Shown here piece by piece: positions 1 to 8,351 of a stretch of 42,028 bases of DNA. Both the position numbers and the translations under genes were made by a program. The notes under the pieces are model-generated. The model did not search any database and was not told where the DNA came from. It saw only the letters and a list, made by a program, of their open reading frames with translations. Source of the stretch: Bacteroidales bacterium (lineage in GTDB: Bacteria > Bacteroidota > Bacteroidia > Bacteroidales > UBA932); NCBI GenBank assembly GCA_017961015.1, contig JAGCYC010000002.1, positions 1 to 42,028 of the forward strand. The letters are read 5' to 3'. The stretch's first letter is position 1, and the number at the start of each line of letters is the position of its first letter.

Positions 1-4
1 CGAT

Positions 5-47
5 GAAAATTGGTTTTTCGGAGCAACTGCACCGAAAAATAATTTTC
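5..47. repeat. AT-rich inverted repeat
   Basis: The arms at 5-21 and 32-47 are complementary over about 16 pairs with one extra base, around a 10-base loop. On either strand this would fold as a stable stem. It could be a terminator for a gene outside the left edge of the window, or part of the repeat cluster that follows. The pairing is seen directly; the role is inferred. Confidence 0.55.
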
Positions 48-74
48 AGCGGCGGGTGGGAGAGGATTCGCCGG

Positions 75-189
75 CCCTTCGACAGGCTCAGGGACCTCAG
101 GGACCGAGATTCCCGATCAGGTCGGGAATGACGGAAAGGTCACAACCAGGAATGACGGCAAGGTCACAGCCGGGAATGACGGAAGCGGC
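75..189. repeat. REP-like palindrome plus 24-bp tandem repeats
   Basis: The stretch begins with a CCTTCGACAGGCTCAGG-type motif. A palindrome follows, with arms TTCCCGA (110-116) and TCGGGAA (122-128). After it, a 24-base unit starting GGAATGACGG is repeated about 2.6 times (125-148, 149-172, then a partial copy from 173). Short palindromes of this kind are widespread intergenic repeats in many bacterial genomes. No protein-coding signal is believable here: the open frame across it only reads an 8-residue period generated by the repeat. Confidence 0.65.
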
Positions 190-195
190 GGGGAC

Positions 196-228
196 AAAAA
201 AAAGCCGGACTGCGGAGGCAGACCGGCT
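196..228 (-). terminator. Rho-independent terminator of tsf
   Basis: On the minus strand a stem AGCCGG/CCGGCT (arms 223-228 and 203-208) is followed by eight T residues (203-196). It lies 20 bases after the tsf stop codon and closes the rplM-rpsI-rpsB-tsf operon. Confidence 0.85.
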
Positions 229-248
229 CGGAAAAAGACCACTGTAGC

Positions 249-1241
249 TTAGTCGGACAGGGAGAAGCGCTTGAAAGCGATCACGGAAGCCTCCTTGTCG
301 GCGGCTGCGAGAGCTTCCTTCACAGTCTTCTTGTCGTCGCTCAGCTGGTACTCCTGCTCCAGAAGAGTGTTTTCCTTGAGGAATTTCTGGATACGGCCGT
401 TCACAATACCCATAATCATCTGCTCGGGGAGGGACGATGCCTTCTCGGCAGCTACTTTAGCGATGATTTCGCGGGCCTGCTGGGCCTGTTCGGGAGTGAG
501 CCAACCCTTGGCGGTGTTGGACTCGATGTGGTCTTCGCTGTCCACGTGGGCAGGGTTGATACCGACCTTGCGGAGGGCGGCGTCAACAGCCTTCTGGACC
601 TGCTCGTCCTTGGTCTTCTGGATAGCGACGGTGCGCTCGGACTCCAGAACATCGGCGGGAACGGAAGCGGCGTCCACGGCCACGGGATTCATGGAAGCAA
701 CCTGCATGGCAATACCGCGGGCAATCTCGGGGGCCACCACCTTGTTGAAGGCGACGATGGCGCCAAGCTTGCCGTTGAAGTGTACGTACTCGCTCACGAA
801 AGGAGCCTCGAGGGCGCCGTAGAAAGCGAGAACGTGCTTTTCACCGGTCTTGCCGGCCTGGTTGGTGATGTCTTCCTCGATGGAGTAGCCATCGGCAAGT
901 TTAACAGCCTTCAGGGCATCGGCATCGGCCGGGAAAGCGGCGATGGCGGCGTCGGCGATATTGCCGGCGAGAGCCTTGAAGTCGGGGGTGGCAGCTACGA
1001 AGTCGGTTTCGCAGCCCAGGCATACGAGCACGGCCTTGCCGCCGTTGATGCGGCTGAGGACGGCACCCTGGGTGGTCTCATTCTCGCCACGCTTGGCCAG
1101 AGTGGACTTACCCTTTTCGCGGAGGATTTCAACGGCGCGCTTGAAGTCGCCGGCGGCCTCTTCGAGGGCCTTTTTGCAATCCATCATGCCTGCGCTGGTC
1201 ATATCGCGCAGCTTCTTGATATCTGCTAAGGAGATAGCCAT
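249..1241 (-). CDS. tsf: Elongation factor Ts
   Basis: EF-Ts is the guanine nucleotide exchange factor that recycles EF-Tu-GDP to EF-Tu-GTP in the cytoplasm. The 330-residue product matches the long form typical of Bacteroides. The N-terminal UBA-like domain (about residues 1-50, with IKKLRDMTSAGMMDCKKAL) is followed by the EF-Tu-contacting motif TDFVA at 79-83, then the two core subdomains. The start at MAISLADIKK is the usual family start. It lies 26 bases downstream of rpsB, the conserved rpsB-tsf arrangement, and is followed by a strong terminator. No anomaly was seen. Confidence 0.97.
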   Translation of the reverse strand: MAISLADIKKLRDMTSAGMMDCKKALEEAAGDFKRAVEILREKGKSTLAKRGENETTQGAVLSRINGGKAVLVCLGCETDFVAATPDFKALAGNIADAAIAAFPADADALKAVKLADGYSIEEDITNQAGKTGEKHVLAFYGALEAPFVSEYVHFNGKLGAIVAFNKVVAPEIARGIAMQVASMNPVAVDAASVPADVLESERTVAIQKTKDEQVQKAVDAALRKVGINPAHVDSEDHIESNTAKGWLTPEQAQQAREIIAKVAAEKASSLPEQMIMGIVNGRIQKFLKENTLLEQEYQLSDDKKTVKEALAAADKEASVIAFKRFSLSD

Positions 1242-1267
1242 AACTTGTTAACTTGCTTTTTTAATGA

Positions 1268-2110
1268 TTACTCTTGTACGGGTGCAGCTTCGGCTGCGGG
1301 CTCGGGCTCGGCAACGGCTTCGGCCTTAGGGGCGCGGCGGGAACGCAGACGCTTCGCGGGAGCGGCGGGAGCGGCGGCCTCTTCTTCAGCGGGGGCGGCA
1401 TCCTGCTCTTTCTCCTTCTCAAGCTTGCGCTCTTCCAGACCCTCGTTGATGGCCTGGCACATCACGTTCATAATGAGCTCGATGGACTTCGTAGCGTCGT
1501 CGTTGGCGGGGATCACATAATCAATGGGGGTGGGATCGCAACAAGTGTCAACCACAGCAATCACCGGTATGTTCAGACGGACGGCCTCCTTAACTGCGTT
1601 GGCCTCCTTCTGGATGTCCACTACGAAGAGAGCGGAAGGCAGACGGGACATATCGCGGATGGAACCGAGGTTCTTCTCCAGCTTTGCGCGCTGACGCTCC
1701 ACCTGCAGACGCTCACGCTTTGCGAGCTTGTCGAAGGTGCCGTCTTCCTTCATTTTGTCTATGGTATTCATTTTCTTGACCGCCTTGCGGATGGTGGGGA
1801 AGTTGGTAAGCATACCGCCCGGCCAACGCTCGGTCACGGAAGGCATATTCACGGAAGCGGCCTTTTCGGCGACTACTTCCTTAGCCTGTTTCTTGGTGGC
1901 AACGAAGAGGACCTTGCGGCCGCTGCGGGCCATTTCCTTGAGGACCTCGGCTGCCTCGTCTATCTTGACGACGCTCTTGTGCAGGTCGATGATGTGGATT
2001 CCGTTCCTCTCGATGAAGATATACGGAGCCATCTTGGGGTTCCACTTACGGGCCAGGTGTCCGAAGTGAGCGCCTGCATCAAGCAATTCCTGGAAGTTTG
2101 TTCTTGACAT
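1268..2110 (-). CDS. rpsB: 30S ribosomal protein S2
   Basis: This is the small-subunit protein uS2, which binds 16S rRNA and is needed to recruit S1. The start MSRTNFQELLDAGAHFGH and the motif RKWNPKMAPYIF are characteristic. The protein has 280 residues; the S2 core accounts for about the first 225. The remainder is a low-complexity Ala/Glu/Lys tail with an Arg-rich patch (KRLRSRR), longer than in Escherichia coli. It sits third in the rplM-rpsI-rpsB-tsf operon. The 174-base gap upstream can fold (see the leader feature), which suggests control separate from rpsI. Confidence 0.97.
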   Translation of the reverse strand: MSRTNFQELLDAGAHFGHLARKWNPKMAPYIFIERNGIHIIDLHKSVVKIDEAAEVLKEMARSGRKVLFVATKKQAKEVVAEKAASVNMPSVTERWPGGMLTNFPTIRKAVKKMNTIDKMKEDGTFDKLAKRERLQVERQRAKLEKNLGSIRDMSRLPSALFVVDIQKEANAVKEAVRLNIPVIAVVDTCCDPTPIDYVIPANDDATKSIELIMNVMCQAINEGLEERKLEKEKEQDAAPAEEEAAAPAAPAKRLRSRRAPKAEAVAEPEPAAEAAPVQE

Positions 2111-2131
2111 AAAATTGTAATTGTTAAAACT

Positions 2132-2250
2132 CTTTCATCAATCCGGAGTAGCAAAACTTTTGGTCTCCGAAATTTTCTCGCAACTGCGGCAATCCGTATT
2201 GTAGCCCGGGGCGATTCCCATCCCCGCCGGGATCTCAGGATTTGATGATA
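2132..2250 (-). promoter_or_regulatory. Structured rpsB leader, candidate S2 autoregulatory RNA
   Basis: The 174 bases between rpsI and rpsB contain no TAnnTTTG promoter. They do contain a closing helix: bases 2238-2248 pair with 2135-2144 on the minus-strand RNA (TCATCAAATCC with GGATTGATGA, one bulge). Inside it is a GC-rich hairpin at 2205-2231 and a short CGCA/TGCG hairpin. The helix ends about 22 bases before the rpsB start codon. Ribosomal protein leaders often have this form. Binding of S2 here is inference. Confidence 0.45.
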
Positions 2251-2284
2251 CCGCGGCTGTGCAACATAAATCAGTGTAAGCCGA

Positions 2285-2674
2285 TTAACGCTTGCTGAAC
2301 TGGAAGCGACGACGTGCGCCAGGCTGACCGGGTTTCTTGCGCTCCACTTCTCGGGCGTCGCGGGTGAGGAAACCGGCGGCCTTCAGAGTAGCGCGGTAGG
2401 CCTCTTTGTCAACCTCGCAAAGTGCGCGGGCGATTCCGAGACGGACGGCCTCTGCCTGACCTTTGGTACCACCTCCCACGAGGGTTACCTTGATGTCAAA
2501 CTGACCTGCTGTGCCGGTAACCTCGAGGGGCTGGTTCACGATGTACTGGAGGGTTCCCTCCTTGAAGTACTCTTCCAGAGGACGGTCGTTGATAACGATC
2601 TTTCCTGTTCCGGCTGCAACATAAACACGAGCGACAGCTGATTTACGTCTTCCAAGGGCGTGTTTTTGTTCCAT
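2285..2674 (-). CDS. rpsI: 30S ribosomal protein S9
   Basis: This is uS9 of the small-subunit head; its C-terminal tail reaches the P-site tRNA. The product is 129 residues, normal for the family. It begins [18 protein letters not shown] and ends in the conserved basic tail [11 protein letters not shown]. The central [20 protein letters not shown] matches the family core. It lies 8 bases downstream of rplM, as in most bacteria, and is transcribed from the rplM promoter. Confidence 0.97.
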   Translation of the reverse strand: MEQKHALGRRKSAVARVYVAAGTGKIVINDRPLEEYFKEGTLQYIVNQPLEVTGTAGQFDIKVTLVGGGTKGQAEAVRLGIARALCEVDKEAYRATLKAAGFLTRDAREVERKKPGQPGARRRFQFSKR

Positions 2675-2682
2675 TGCTCTGT

Positions 2683-3135
2683 TTAGATTTCGTTAAACTT
2701 GATGGGTTTGGGGTTCTGGGCCTGGTGAGGGTGCTCGGGACCTGCATAGACGTACAGGTTGTTGATGAGCTTGTCACCAAGACGGGTCTTGGGCAGCATG
2801 CCCTTCACAGACCGACGGATGAGTTCTGCAGGTCTGGATGCGAGGATCTCGCGGGGTGTGGTGAAGCGCTGTCCGCCGGGATATCCGGTGTAGCGGGTGT
2901 AAACGCGGTCGGTGAGCTTCTTGCCGGTAAGACGGATCTTTTCGGCGTTCACGACAATCACGTTGTCACCACAGTCCACGTGAGGGGTGAAACCGGGCTT
3001 GTTCTTGCCGCGCAGCACGAGGGCTACACGGGAAGCCAGGCGACCCAGCACGAGGTCCGTTGCATCAATGACCAGCCACTCTTTGTTCACAGTTGCCTTA
3101 TTCAGGGAAACTGTCTTGTAGCTAAGTGTGTCCAC
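2683..3135 (-). CDS. rplM: 50S ribosomal protein L13
   Basis: This is uL13 of the large subunit, an early assembly protein. The 150-residue product starts [20 protein letters not shown], like Bacteroides L13, and carries [17 protein letters not shown] and YTGYPGGQR. The start codon is GTG (3135-3133), chosen because it gives the conserved N-terminus and no upstream ATG fits. It is the first gene of the operon, about 60 bases from a clear promoter. Confidence 0.96.
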   Translation of the reverse strand: MDTLSYKTVSLNKATVNKEWLVIDATDLVLGRLASRVALVLRGKNKPGFTPHVDCGDNVIVVNAEKIRLTGKKLTDRVYTRYTGYPGGQRFTTPREILASRPAELIRRSVKGMLPKTRLGDKLINNLYVYAGPEHPHQAQNPKPIKFNEI

Positions 3136-3195
3136 TGTCTTGATTCTTAATGGTTTAACATAAAAAATTGCGATCCCCCGTATTCAGAGGGACCG

Positions 3196-3227
3196 CAAAG
3201 GTACAAATAATTTGGCAAAAAACCAAA
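3196..3227 (-). promoter_or_regulatory. Promoter of rplM-rpsI-rpsB-tsf
   Basis: A -33 box TTTG (3227-3224) is separated by 20 bases from a perfect -7 box TACCTTTG (3203-3196). This matches the Bacteroidota vegetative promoter consensus. Its upstream edge lies within about 10 bases of the stop of the preceding lipoprotein gene. Confidence 0.85.
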
Positions 3228-3234
3228 CAAGAGG

Positions 3235-4743
3235 CTAGTCTTCAGGCAGAGTTACCGAACGCCATTCGATATCGGCATTGGCGGTAAGGTCGTTGCCGTT
3301 GCCACTGGCGTCGTGCACAACCTTGCCGGTGCCCTCGTTGAACTTCCAGTAGGCAACCAGGTTGGCGCTGGTGGGATCCACCTTGTACATATTGGCCTTG
3401 ATGTCGGCGGCGGAACGCACGGTGTTCCAGACACGCATTTCTGCGATGCTGCCCTGGATGTAACGGGAGTTGTCGTAAGACTTGGAAATGAAGCAGTTGC
3501 TCGTCAGTGAAGGCACGGCTGCGCGGGCGGTGCCGGTTTCCAAAAGTTCGCCGTTCACGAAGAGCTGGATCTGACGGCTGCTGTTCTGGGTAAGGGCCAC
3601 GTGATACCACTTGTTGGCGTCGAACAGGCCCTTGGAGGAATCCCAGTTGCCGCCGTTCTGGGCAAGCTCAAGCTGGTTGTTCTTGATGGGCAGGTCACCT
3701 ATGCGGATGAGCCACTTGCCTTCGATACCGAAGATGGTGGTAACGGCATTGCTGTCGTCGTTGGTCCACTTCTCAACGTTCATAAGCCATTCCACGGTAA
3801 TGTTGCCGATATTGGAGACAATGCTCTGCGAGGCGGTAGACCAAGTAACCGGCAGGAAGTTCTTCTTCATATAGGCCACGGTGGAGATCGCATACTCCTT
3901 CACGTTCACGGCGCAGGTAGCCTTCACATTGCCATAGGCGGCAGTGATTATGGCGTCGCCCTCGCCGGTAGCGGTGACCTTACCGTTCTGGTCTACGCTT
4001 GCGATATTGGGTTTGTCGGAGCTCCAGCTGATGGTGGGGAGGTCGGTGTGGTCGATGGGGAAGAGAGTGTACTCCAGGACCTTGCTGCCGCCAAGAGGAA
4101 GCTTGAGGGAAGTCTCTGAGAGCACGATCTCAGTGGTGGGCTTGTTGTCGGGGATAACGGTAACCTTGCAGACGGAGCTGTGGTTTCCGCCGGAGACAAT
4201 GACATCCACGGTTCCGGGAGCCACTGCGGTAATGACACCTTCATTGGTGACGGTAGCTATGGAAGCGTCGGCGGTAGACCAGCTCAGGGTGGGCTTGTTG
4301 GTAGCGTTGGCGGGAACGACGGTAGCCGCAACGGTAGCGGTGCGGGGTACCACGATGGTTACCTCGGCGGGATCCAGGGCAATATCCACCACGGGAACAT
4401 AAGTGGCGTCATAAGGCTTTACGGTCACTTCGCAGGTGGCGGTGAAGCCGCCGGCATTGGCGGTAATGGTGGCGGTTCCAGCCTTCTTTCCGGTAATCTT
4501 ACCCTTGGAGACGGTAACGATGCTGCGGTCGGAGGTGGACCAGGCAACGGCATAGTCGGCTGCGTCACCCTCGGTTACGGCGCTCAGGTTGGCGGTTTCG
4601 GTAACCATTATGGAAATGCTGGCAGGGGTGATTGTAACCGAGCCGTCACCGAGTTTCACCTCGGGAGCCTTATCCTGCTTTGCACAGGAAAACGGGAGTA
4701 CGCACAGTGCGGCAAGGCACAGAAGGGATACTATCTTTTTCAT
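3235..4743 (-). CDS. Big_2/LamG surface lipoprotein
   Basis: This is a predicted outer-membrane lipoprotein of 502 residues. The signal peptide MKKIVSLLCLAALCVLPFSC ends in a lipobox with Cys20. Three bacterial Ig-like (Big_2) repeats follow (about 30-110, 115-200 and 205-283), each with the W(S/T)S(S/T)D...IA(S/T)V...G.VTA...G pattern. A C-terminal concanavalin-like LamG_3 domain (about 290-500) carries GKWLIRIGD, KWYHVALTQN and LVAYWKFNEGTGK. I chose the second ATG because it starts the signal peptide directly; a start nine bases upstream is possible. It is the last gene of the SusC2 operon, 15 bases after the endoglycosidase. Such modules usually bind carbohydrate; the ligand is unknown. 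Confidence 0.85.
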   Translation of the reverse strand: MKKIVSLLCLAALCVLPFSCAKQDKAPEVKLGDGSVTITPASISIMVTETANLSAVTEGDAADYAVAWSTSDRSIVTVSKGKITGKKAGTATITANAGGFTATCEVTVKPYDATYVPVVDIALDPAEVTIVVPRTATVAATVVPANATNKPTLSWSTADASIATVTNEGVITAVAPGTVDVIVSGGNHSSVCKVTVIPDNKPTTEIVLSETSLKLPLGGSKVLEYTLFPIDHTDLPTISWSSDKPNIASVDQNGKVTATGEGDAIITAAYGNVKATCAVNVKEYAISTVAYMKKNFLPVTWSTASQSIVSNIGNITVEWLMNVEKWTNDDSNAVTTIFGIEGKWLIRIGDLPIKNNQLELAQNGGNWDSSKGLFDANKWYHVALTQNSSRQIQLFVNGELLETGTARAAVPSLTSNCFISKSYDNSRYIQGSIAEMRVWNTVRSAADIKANMYKVDPTSANLVAYWKFNEGTGKVVHDASGNGNDLTANADIEWRSVTLPED

Positions 4744-4758
4744 ATTTCGCATTTGTTT

Positions 4759-6165
4759 TTACCAGGGATAAGTGCTGTAAGGTTTGGGATCGTATACACC
4801 CTCGTCAATCTTCTTGTACCAGTTTGCCATGGGTTTCAGGCCCTTGCCGTAAAGGCCTCTGGCGGCCTGGGCGAAGTAGCCATTGGCACCGTAGTAGGCA
4901 CCGCTGCGCTGCGAAGGATCGGGGTTGAAGTACATAATGAAGCCGTAACCATTGTTCTTGGCATTCTGTGCGTTGGTCTGGGTGGCATACTGACCGTTGT
5001 TGCACTCATAGGAACCGTAGGTGCAGTTCTTTTTGGTGAGGTCGCCGCGCGGCGTGGCACTTGAGCCGTAATTGGCATGGAGCTGATCGATGAACTCGCT
5101 CTGGTTGTGGGTAACTCCGTCGATAGTGACGGCAGGCAGGTTGTTAAGGGTGGAATAAGCGAAGATGGTAACGATATTATCCTCGCAGCCCTCTTCTATC
5201 ATGGCTTTCTTGAGCTCGTACGCAAGGCGTGCGCCTGCTGCGGCAGTATGGTTTGTGAACCACTTGTTGCTCAGGTCGGGATTGTTGGAATACTCGTCGT
5301 CCAGGTTGATGCCGTCCAGTTTGTACAGCTTGACGGCACGGGCCACCTCACGGGCGAACTGCTCGCAGCCCCAGTTGGAGAGCTGGGCAACGCCGGAGGC
5401 ATCGTGGTTTCCGAGGATACTCATAAGCACCTTGATACCCTTGCGGCGCAGGGGCTGGATGTAGGTGTCGGTCTGCTCGTACAGGGACTTGCAGTTTGCG
5501 TTCTGGTGCAGATACACACGGTCCTCATCGGAGTTGTAGTTGATGTTGGAAGCGAAGAGAATCACATAGTCGAAGAAAGGAGAACTGTCTTCAAGGAGCA
5601 CCTCACCTGCGTTCAGGGGGTTCACGTTGTTAACTTCGTAGTAAAGGACGGTCTCGATGTCCTTGTTGGCCACGTGCGACACGGTGAACACCACGCGTTT
5701 CTGTGCGCCGGTCTCTACGAACACGCTCTCGGGCTCGATCACCAGAGGCAGGACATAGCTGGTACCAATGGGGAAGTCGTCGGTGAGCTTGAACTCGATG
5801 TCCAGGTTGGCACCCAGCTCACCGGCCTCGATCACAAAGTGGTCGTCCTCCATAGTGTACAGGGACTCGGGCAGGAGGGGAATGTCGGAACTGGCCAGAT
5901 AGACGCGGTCTATCTCGATGTTTACGATGGCGTCCCATTCGGCTTCGGTCTGGAGCAGGGCACGGAGATTGGCGTGCGCGCCTGCAGTCTTGAGCCTGAT
6001 GCTCTTGTCGGACTGGCCGTCGGTGGTGAAGTTCACCTCGATGAGTTCGTCATCAATAAGGAAATCCTGTCCGGGGATAACGCTATTGCCTCCTCCGGGA
6101 GTTTCCTTAGCACAACCGGCTGCAATGAGTCCGGCGGCAAGAAGGTAATAAAATACTTTTTTCAT
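4759..6165 (-). CDS. DUF1735-GH18 endo-beta-N-acetylglucosaminidase (EndoF/H type)
   Basis: The protein probably cuts the GlcNAc-beta-1,4-GlcNAc core of N-glycans at the cell surface. It has 468 residues. The lipoprotein signal MKKVFYYLLAAGLIAAGC (Cys18) sets the start; an open frame extends 44 codons upstream but lacks coding character. A DUF1735 (BT_3987-like N-terminal) domain spans about 35-165 and a GH18 barrel about 170-460. The catalytic strand reads LDGINLDDEYSNNP, with D289 and E291 in the positions of the EndoH/EndoF acids. LGNHDASGVAQ upstream also resembles that group. Asn287 replaces the first Asp of DxxDxDxE. The context (SusCD, DUF1735-LamG) resembles the EndoBT-3987 locus of Bacteroides thetaiotaomicron. 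High-mannose specificity is inference. Confidence 0.85.
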   Translation of the reverse strand: MKKVFYYLLAAGLIAAGCAKETPGGGNSVIPGQDFLIDDELIEVNFTTDGQSDKSIRLKTAGAHANLRALLQTEAEWDAIVNIEIDRVYLASSDIPLLPESLYTMEDDHFVIEAGELGANLDIEFKLTDDFPIGTSYVLPLVIEPESVFVETGAQKRVVFTVSHVANKDIETVLYYEVNNVNPLNAGEVLLEDSSPFFDYVILFASNINYNSDEDRVYLHQNANCKSLYEQTDTYIQPLRRKGIKVLMSILGNHDASGVAQLSNWGCEQFAREVARAVKLYKLDGINLDDEYSNNPDLSNKWFTNHTAAAGARLAYELKKAMIEEGCEDNIVTIFAYSTLNNLPAVTIDGVTHNQSEFIDQLHANYGSSATPRGDLTKKNCTYGSYECNNGQYATQTNAQNAKNNGYGFIMYFNPDPSQRSGAYYGANGYFAQAARGLYGKGLKPMANWYKKIDEGVYDPKPYSTYPW

Positions 6166-6190
6166 AAAAAGGGAATTATTTGGTTTTGTT

Positions 6191-7417
6191 CTATTCTTCA
6201 GGGAGTGATACCGGATACCAGGTAATGGGTTTCTGGACCTCGAGGTCGTTACCCAGAGGGGAATGGTCCTTGATGACGGTGCCGGAGCCCTCGTCAAACT
6301 TCCAGTAGGCTATAAGGCCGGCCGATGAAGGGTCTACCTGGTAGAAGTGCTTGTCGGCATTGATTTCGGCCTCGCTCAGGGCCCTGTTCCAGATGCGGCA
6401 CTCGCAGATGCGGCCGTTCCAGTAACGCCATTTGTCGTAGGAGTAGCCCACCCAGAAGCAGCGCGGCTTGCCGTCGTCCTCCTCGGAGTGTTCGGTGGAG
6501 AAGTCCACTGTGGTTACATTGGTGTTGTCCAGGGTGTTGCCCTCGCCCAGCATACGGCCGTTCACATAGCACTTGATGGCACCGTGGTCGAAGGTTACGG
6601 CAATATGGTACCATACTCCGGGCTTCAGCTGCATGGCCGCATTGGATATGTGGCCGCGCTTGGTGGAGCCCTCTCCGTCCTTTTCGGCAAAGGCTATCTG
6701 GATCTGGTTGTCGGGGATGAGGGTGTCGCCCACGCGGATGAGGAAGCGGTCCTCGATGCCCATTATGGTGGCAAGCGGGGAGGCTATCTTGTTGCCCTTG
6801 TCGTCCTCACGCTTGAAGGTGGTGGCGTTCACCAGCGCCTCAAGGGTGAAGGTGGCCATATCCTTGAAGGGTGCGGGATCCTTCCAGGAGGGCCAGGCGC
6901 GGTTGTCGTACATATCGGCAACTACATTCACGAGGGAGGCCTTGGACAGCACATAATATATGGTACGTCCGCTTTCGAGGGCGCCGGGGGTGTCGCAGTC
7001 CAGGACCAGGGGCAGCACATAGTGGGTCTTGAGGTCCGGGAGGGCGTTGGCTCCGGTGAAGCTTATCTTGGCCGCACTGCTCTGCACGCCGCCGGCGGGA
7101 ATGGTGAGGGTGGTGCTCTCCAGGCTGTAATTGGCCGATGGAAGCAGCTTTGCACCCTTGTCGCCGTAGGTATCGGCATAGCGGGAAACGAGGCTCCCGT
7201 CCACCCTGAGGTTCACTGTCACGGGCACGTCCATAGGGCTGGCCATCGACACCGCGAAGCTGCGGGAAAGGCTGGCGTCCTCTTCCCCTACGCGTACGTC
7301 GGAAAGACGCACGTCGCCGGTGAAGAACACCTTGTTGTCAAAGCGCTGGGCATCGTCGTGCACGGTGCAGGAAGCGAAGAGGGCCACAAAGAGGCTTATT
7401 GCAAATATCTTTTTCAT
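6191..7417 (-). CDS. DUF1735-LamG lipoprotein, candidate surface glycan-binding protein
   Basis: This 408-residue lipoprotein has signal peptide MKKIFAISLFVALFASC with Cys17. DUF1735 covers about residues 25-160 (start KVFFTGDVRLSDVRV; end THYVLPLVLD). A LamG_3 domain covers about 175-400 (IMGIEDRFLIRVGD, GVWYHIAVTFDHG, GLIAYWKFDEGSG). No catalytic motif was seen. It lies 6 bases after the GH18-like gene and 25 bases before the endoglycosidase. This is the usual place for a surface glycan-binding protein in an N-glycan utilisation locus. It has the same architecture as the protein at 23727-24932 in the other locus. Confidence 0.8.
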   Translation of the reverse strand: MKKIFAISLFVALFASCTVHDDAQRFDNKVFFTGDVRLSDVRVGEEDASLSRSFAVSMASPMDVPVTVNLRVDGSLVSRYADTYGDKGAKLLPSANYSLESTTLTIPAGGVQSSAAKISFTGANALPDLKTHYVLPLVLDCDTPGALESGRTIYYVLSKASLVNVVADMYDNRAWPSWKDPAPFKDMATFTLEALVNATTFKREDDKGNKIASPLATIMGIEDRFLIRVGDTLIPDNQIQIAFAEKDGEGSTKRGHISNAAMQLKPGVWYHIAVTFDHGAIKCYVNGRMLGEGNTLDNTNVTTVDFSTEHSEEDDGKPRCFWVGYSYDKWRYWNGRICECRIWNRALSEAEINADKHFYQVDPSSAGLIAYWKFDEGSGTVIKDHSPLGNDLEVQKPITWYPVSLPEE

Positions 7418-7423
7418 CGCGCG

Positions 7424-8347
7424 TCAGTCTAGAAGTTTAATGCCGCCGCGGATCTCGGTGAAGCTGCGGTCGGGGTGGAAATAGTCGTCCTGGGCGTTGG
7501 AGAAGGCGATTCCCTTCTTGGAAACGCGGTCGGAATAGTCCTTGATCCAGGCTACTGCCGATGCCGCATTGGGGCCGACCCATTCGCCGTCTATGGCGGC
7601 GGGGATGCTCACCTCGATAATGGCGTTGTTAGTGGGAACGCCGGGGGAAAGCTGGGCCAGGACGGCAAGGTTAATCTCGCCTACGGTGTCCTTGTTTCCG
7701 GGATTGAAGATGATGTAGTCGCATTTCTTGAGGATGTTCACATCCTTGAGGTTGGCTGTGTAGCCGCGGAAGATGACCTTCTTCTTGCCGTGGGCCGAAA
7801 CCCACTTGGAAACCTCGCCCATAAAGTAGGTCTGGGCGTTATCTTCCACGGTAGTGGTGGTCTTTCCCAGATAGGAGATGAGGATACCGTCGTAGTCGCC
7901 GCCGTTAAGGGCCGACAGCTGCTTCTCGGTATAGCTGCGGAGCACCTCCAGGAAGCCTTCTCCCATTTCGAGGTTTTCCTCGAACCAGGCGTTGTAGGCT
8001 ATGGAATAGTCTATGGTGCGGAGGAACTTAACTCCCCTTTCGCGCATAGACGCGACTTCGGGCAGGAGCGAGCTGTGAAGGGGCTCGGTGCCGGTGATGG
8101 CGATGTAGTCCAGGCTGTCGGGATACACGTTGAGGTGCTGGTTGCGGCGCACCGGTTCGCTTCCGCAGCCTTCCACCATCGCAAGGGCCACTTTGTGAGT
8201 CTTCTTGGCCTTGTAGGCGAGAAGGTTCTGCACGTACTCGGCCGAGCGCTCCGGCAGTTCGTTGTTGAAGTCAAGCGCCTTGGGCTCAGTCCACTTGCCG
8301 CAGGATACGGCGGCCAGGATCGTAATGAGTAAATATCTTAGTTTCAT
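7424..8347 (-). CDS. GH18-like lipoprotein lacking catalytic acids
   Basis: This 307-residue lipoprotein has signal MKLRYLLITILAAVSC (Cys16). The fold looks like the BT1044-type GH18 family: KVALAMVEGCGSE on an early strand, then GDYDGILISYLG where an active enzyme would have DGxDxDxE. Asp153 is kept, but Ser158 and Leu160 stand where the catalytic Asp and Glu should be, so hydrolysis is unlikely. It is also about 100 residues shorter than the active homologue at 24948-26165. It lies 4 bases after susD, in the position of a SusE-like binding protein. I infer a glycan-binding role. The family call is moderate. Confidence 0.7.
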   Translation of the reverse strand: MKLRYLLITILAAVSCGKWTEPKALDFNNELPERSAEYVQNLLAYKAKKTHKVALAMVEGCGSEPVRRNQHLNVYPDSLDYIAITGTEPLHSSLLPEVASMRERGVKFLRTIDYSIAYNAWFEENLEMGEGFLEVLRSYTEKQLSALNGGDYDGILISYLGKTTTTVEDNAQTYFMGEVSKWVSAHGKKKVIFRGYTANLKDVNILKKCDYIIFNPGNKDTVGEINLAVLAQLSPGVPTNNAIIEVSIPAAIDGEWVGPNAASAVAWIKDYSDRVSKKGIAFSNAQDDYFHPDRSFTEIRGGIKLLD

Positions 8348-8351
8348 AGGC

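Noticed and set aside
56-247. Short plus-strand open frame of 63 codons
   Set aside because: It only translates the REP-like and tandem repeats (an 8-residue period) and overlaps the tsf terminator.
3211-3227. Small TTTGG/CCAAA hairpin as a terminator for the 3235-4743 gene
   Set aside because: Only five pairs with a T-rich loop and no T tract after it; it coincides with the rplM promoter, which explains the sequence.
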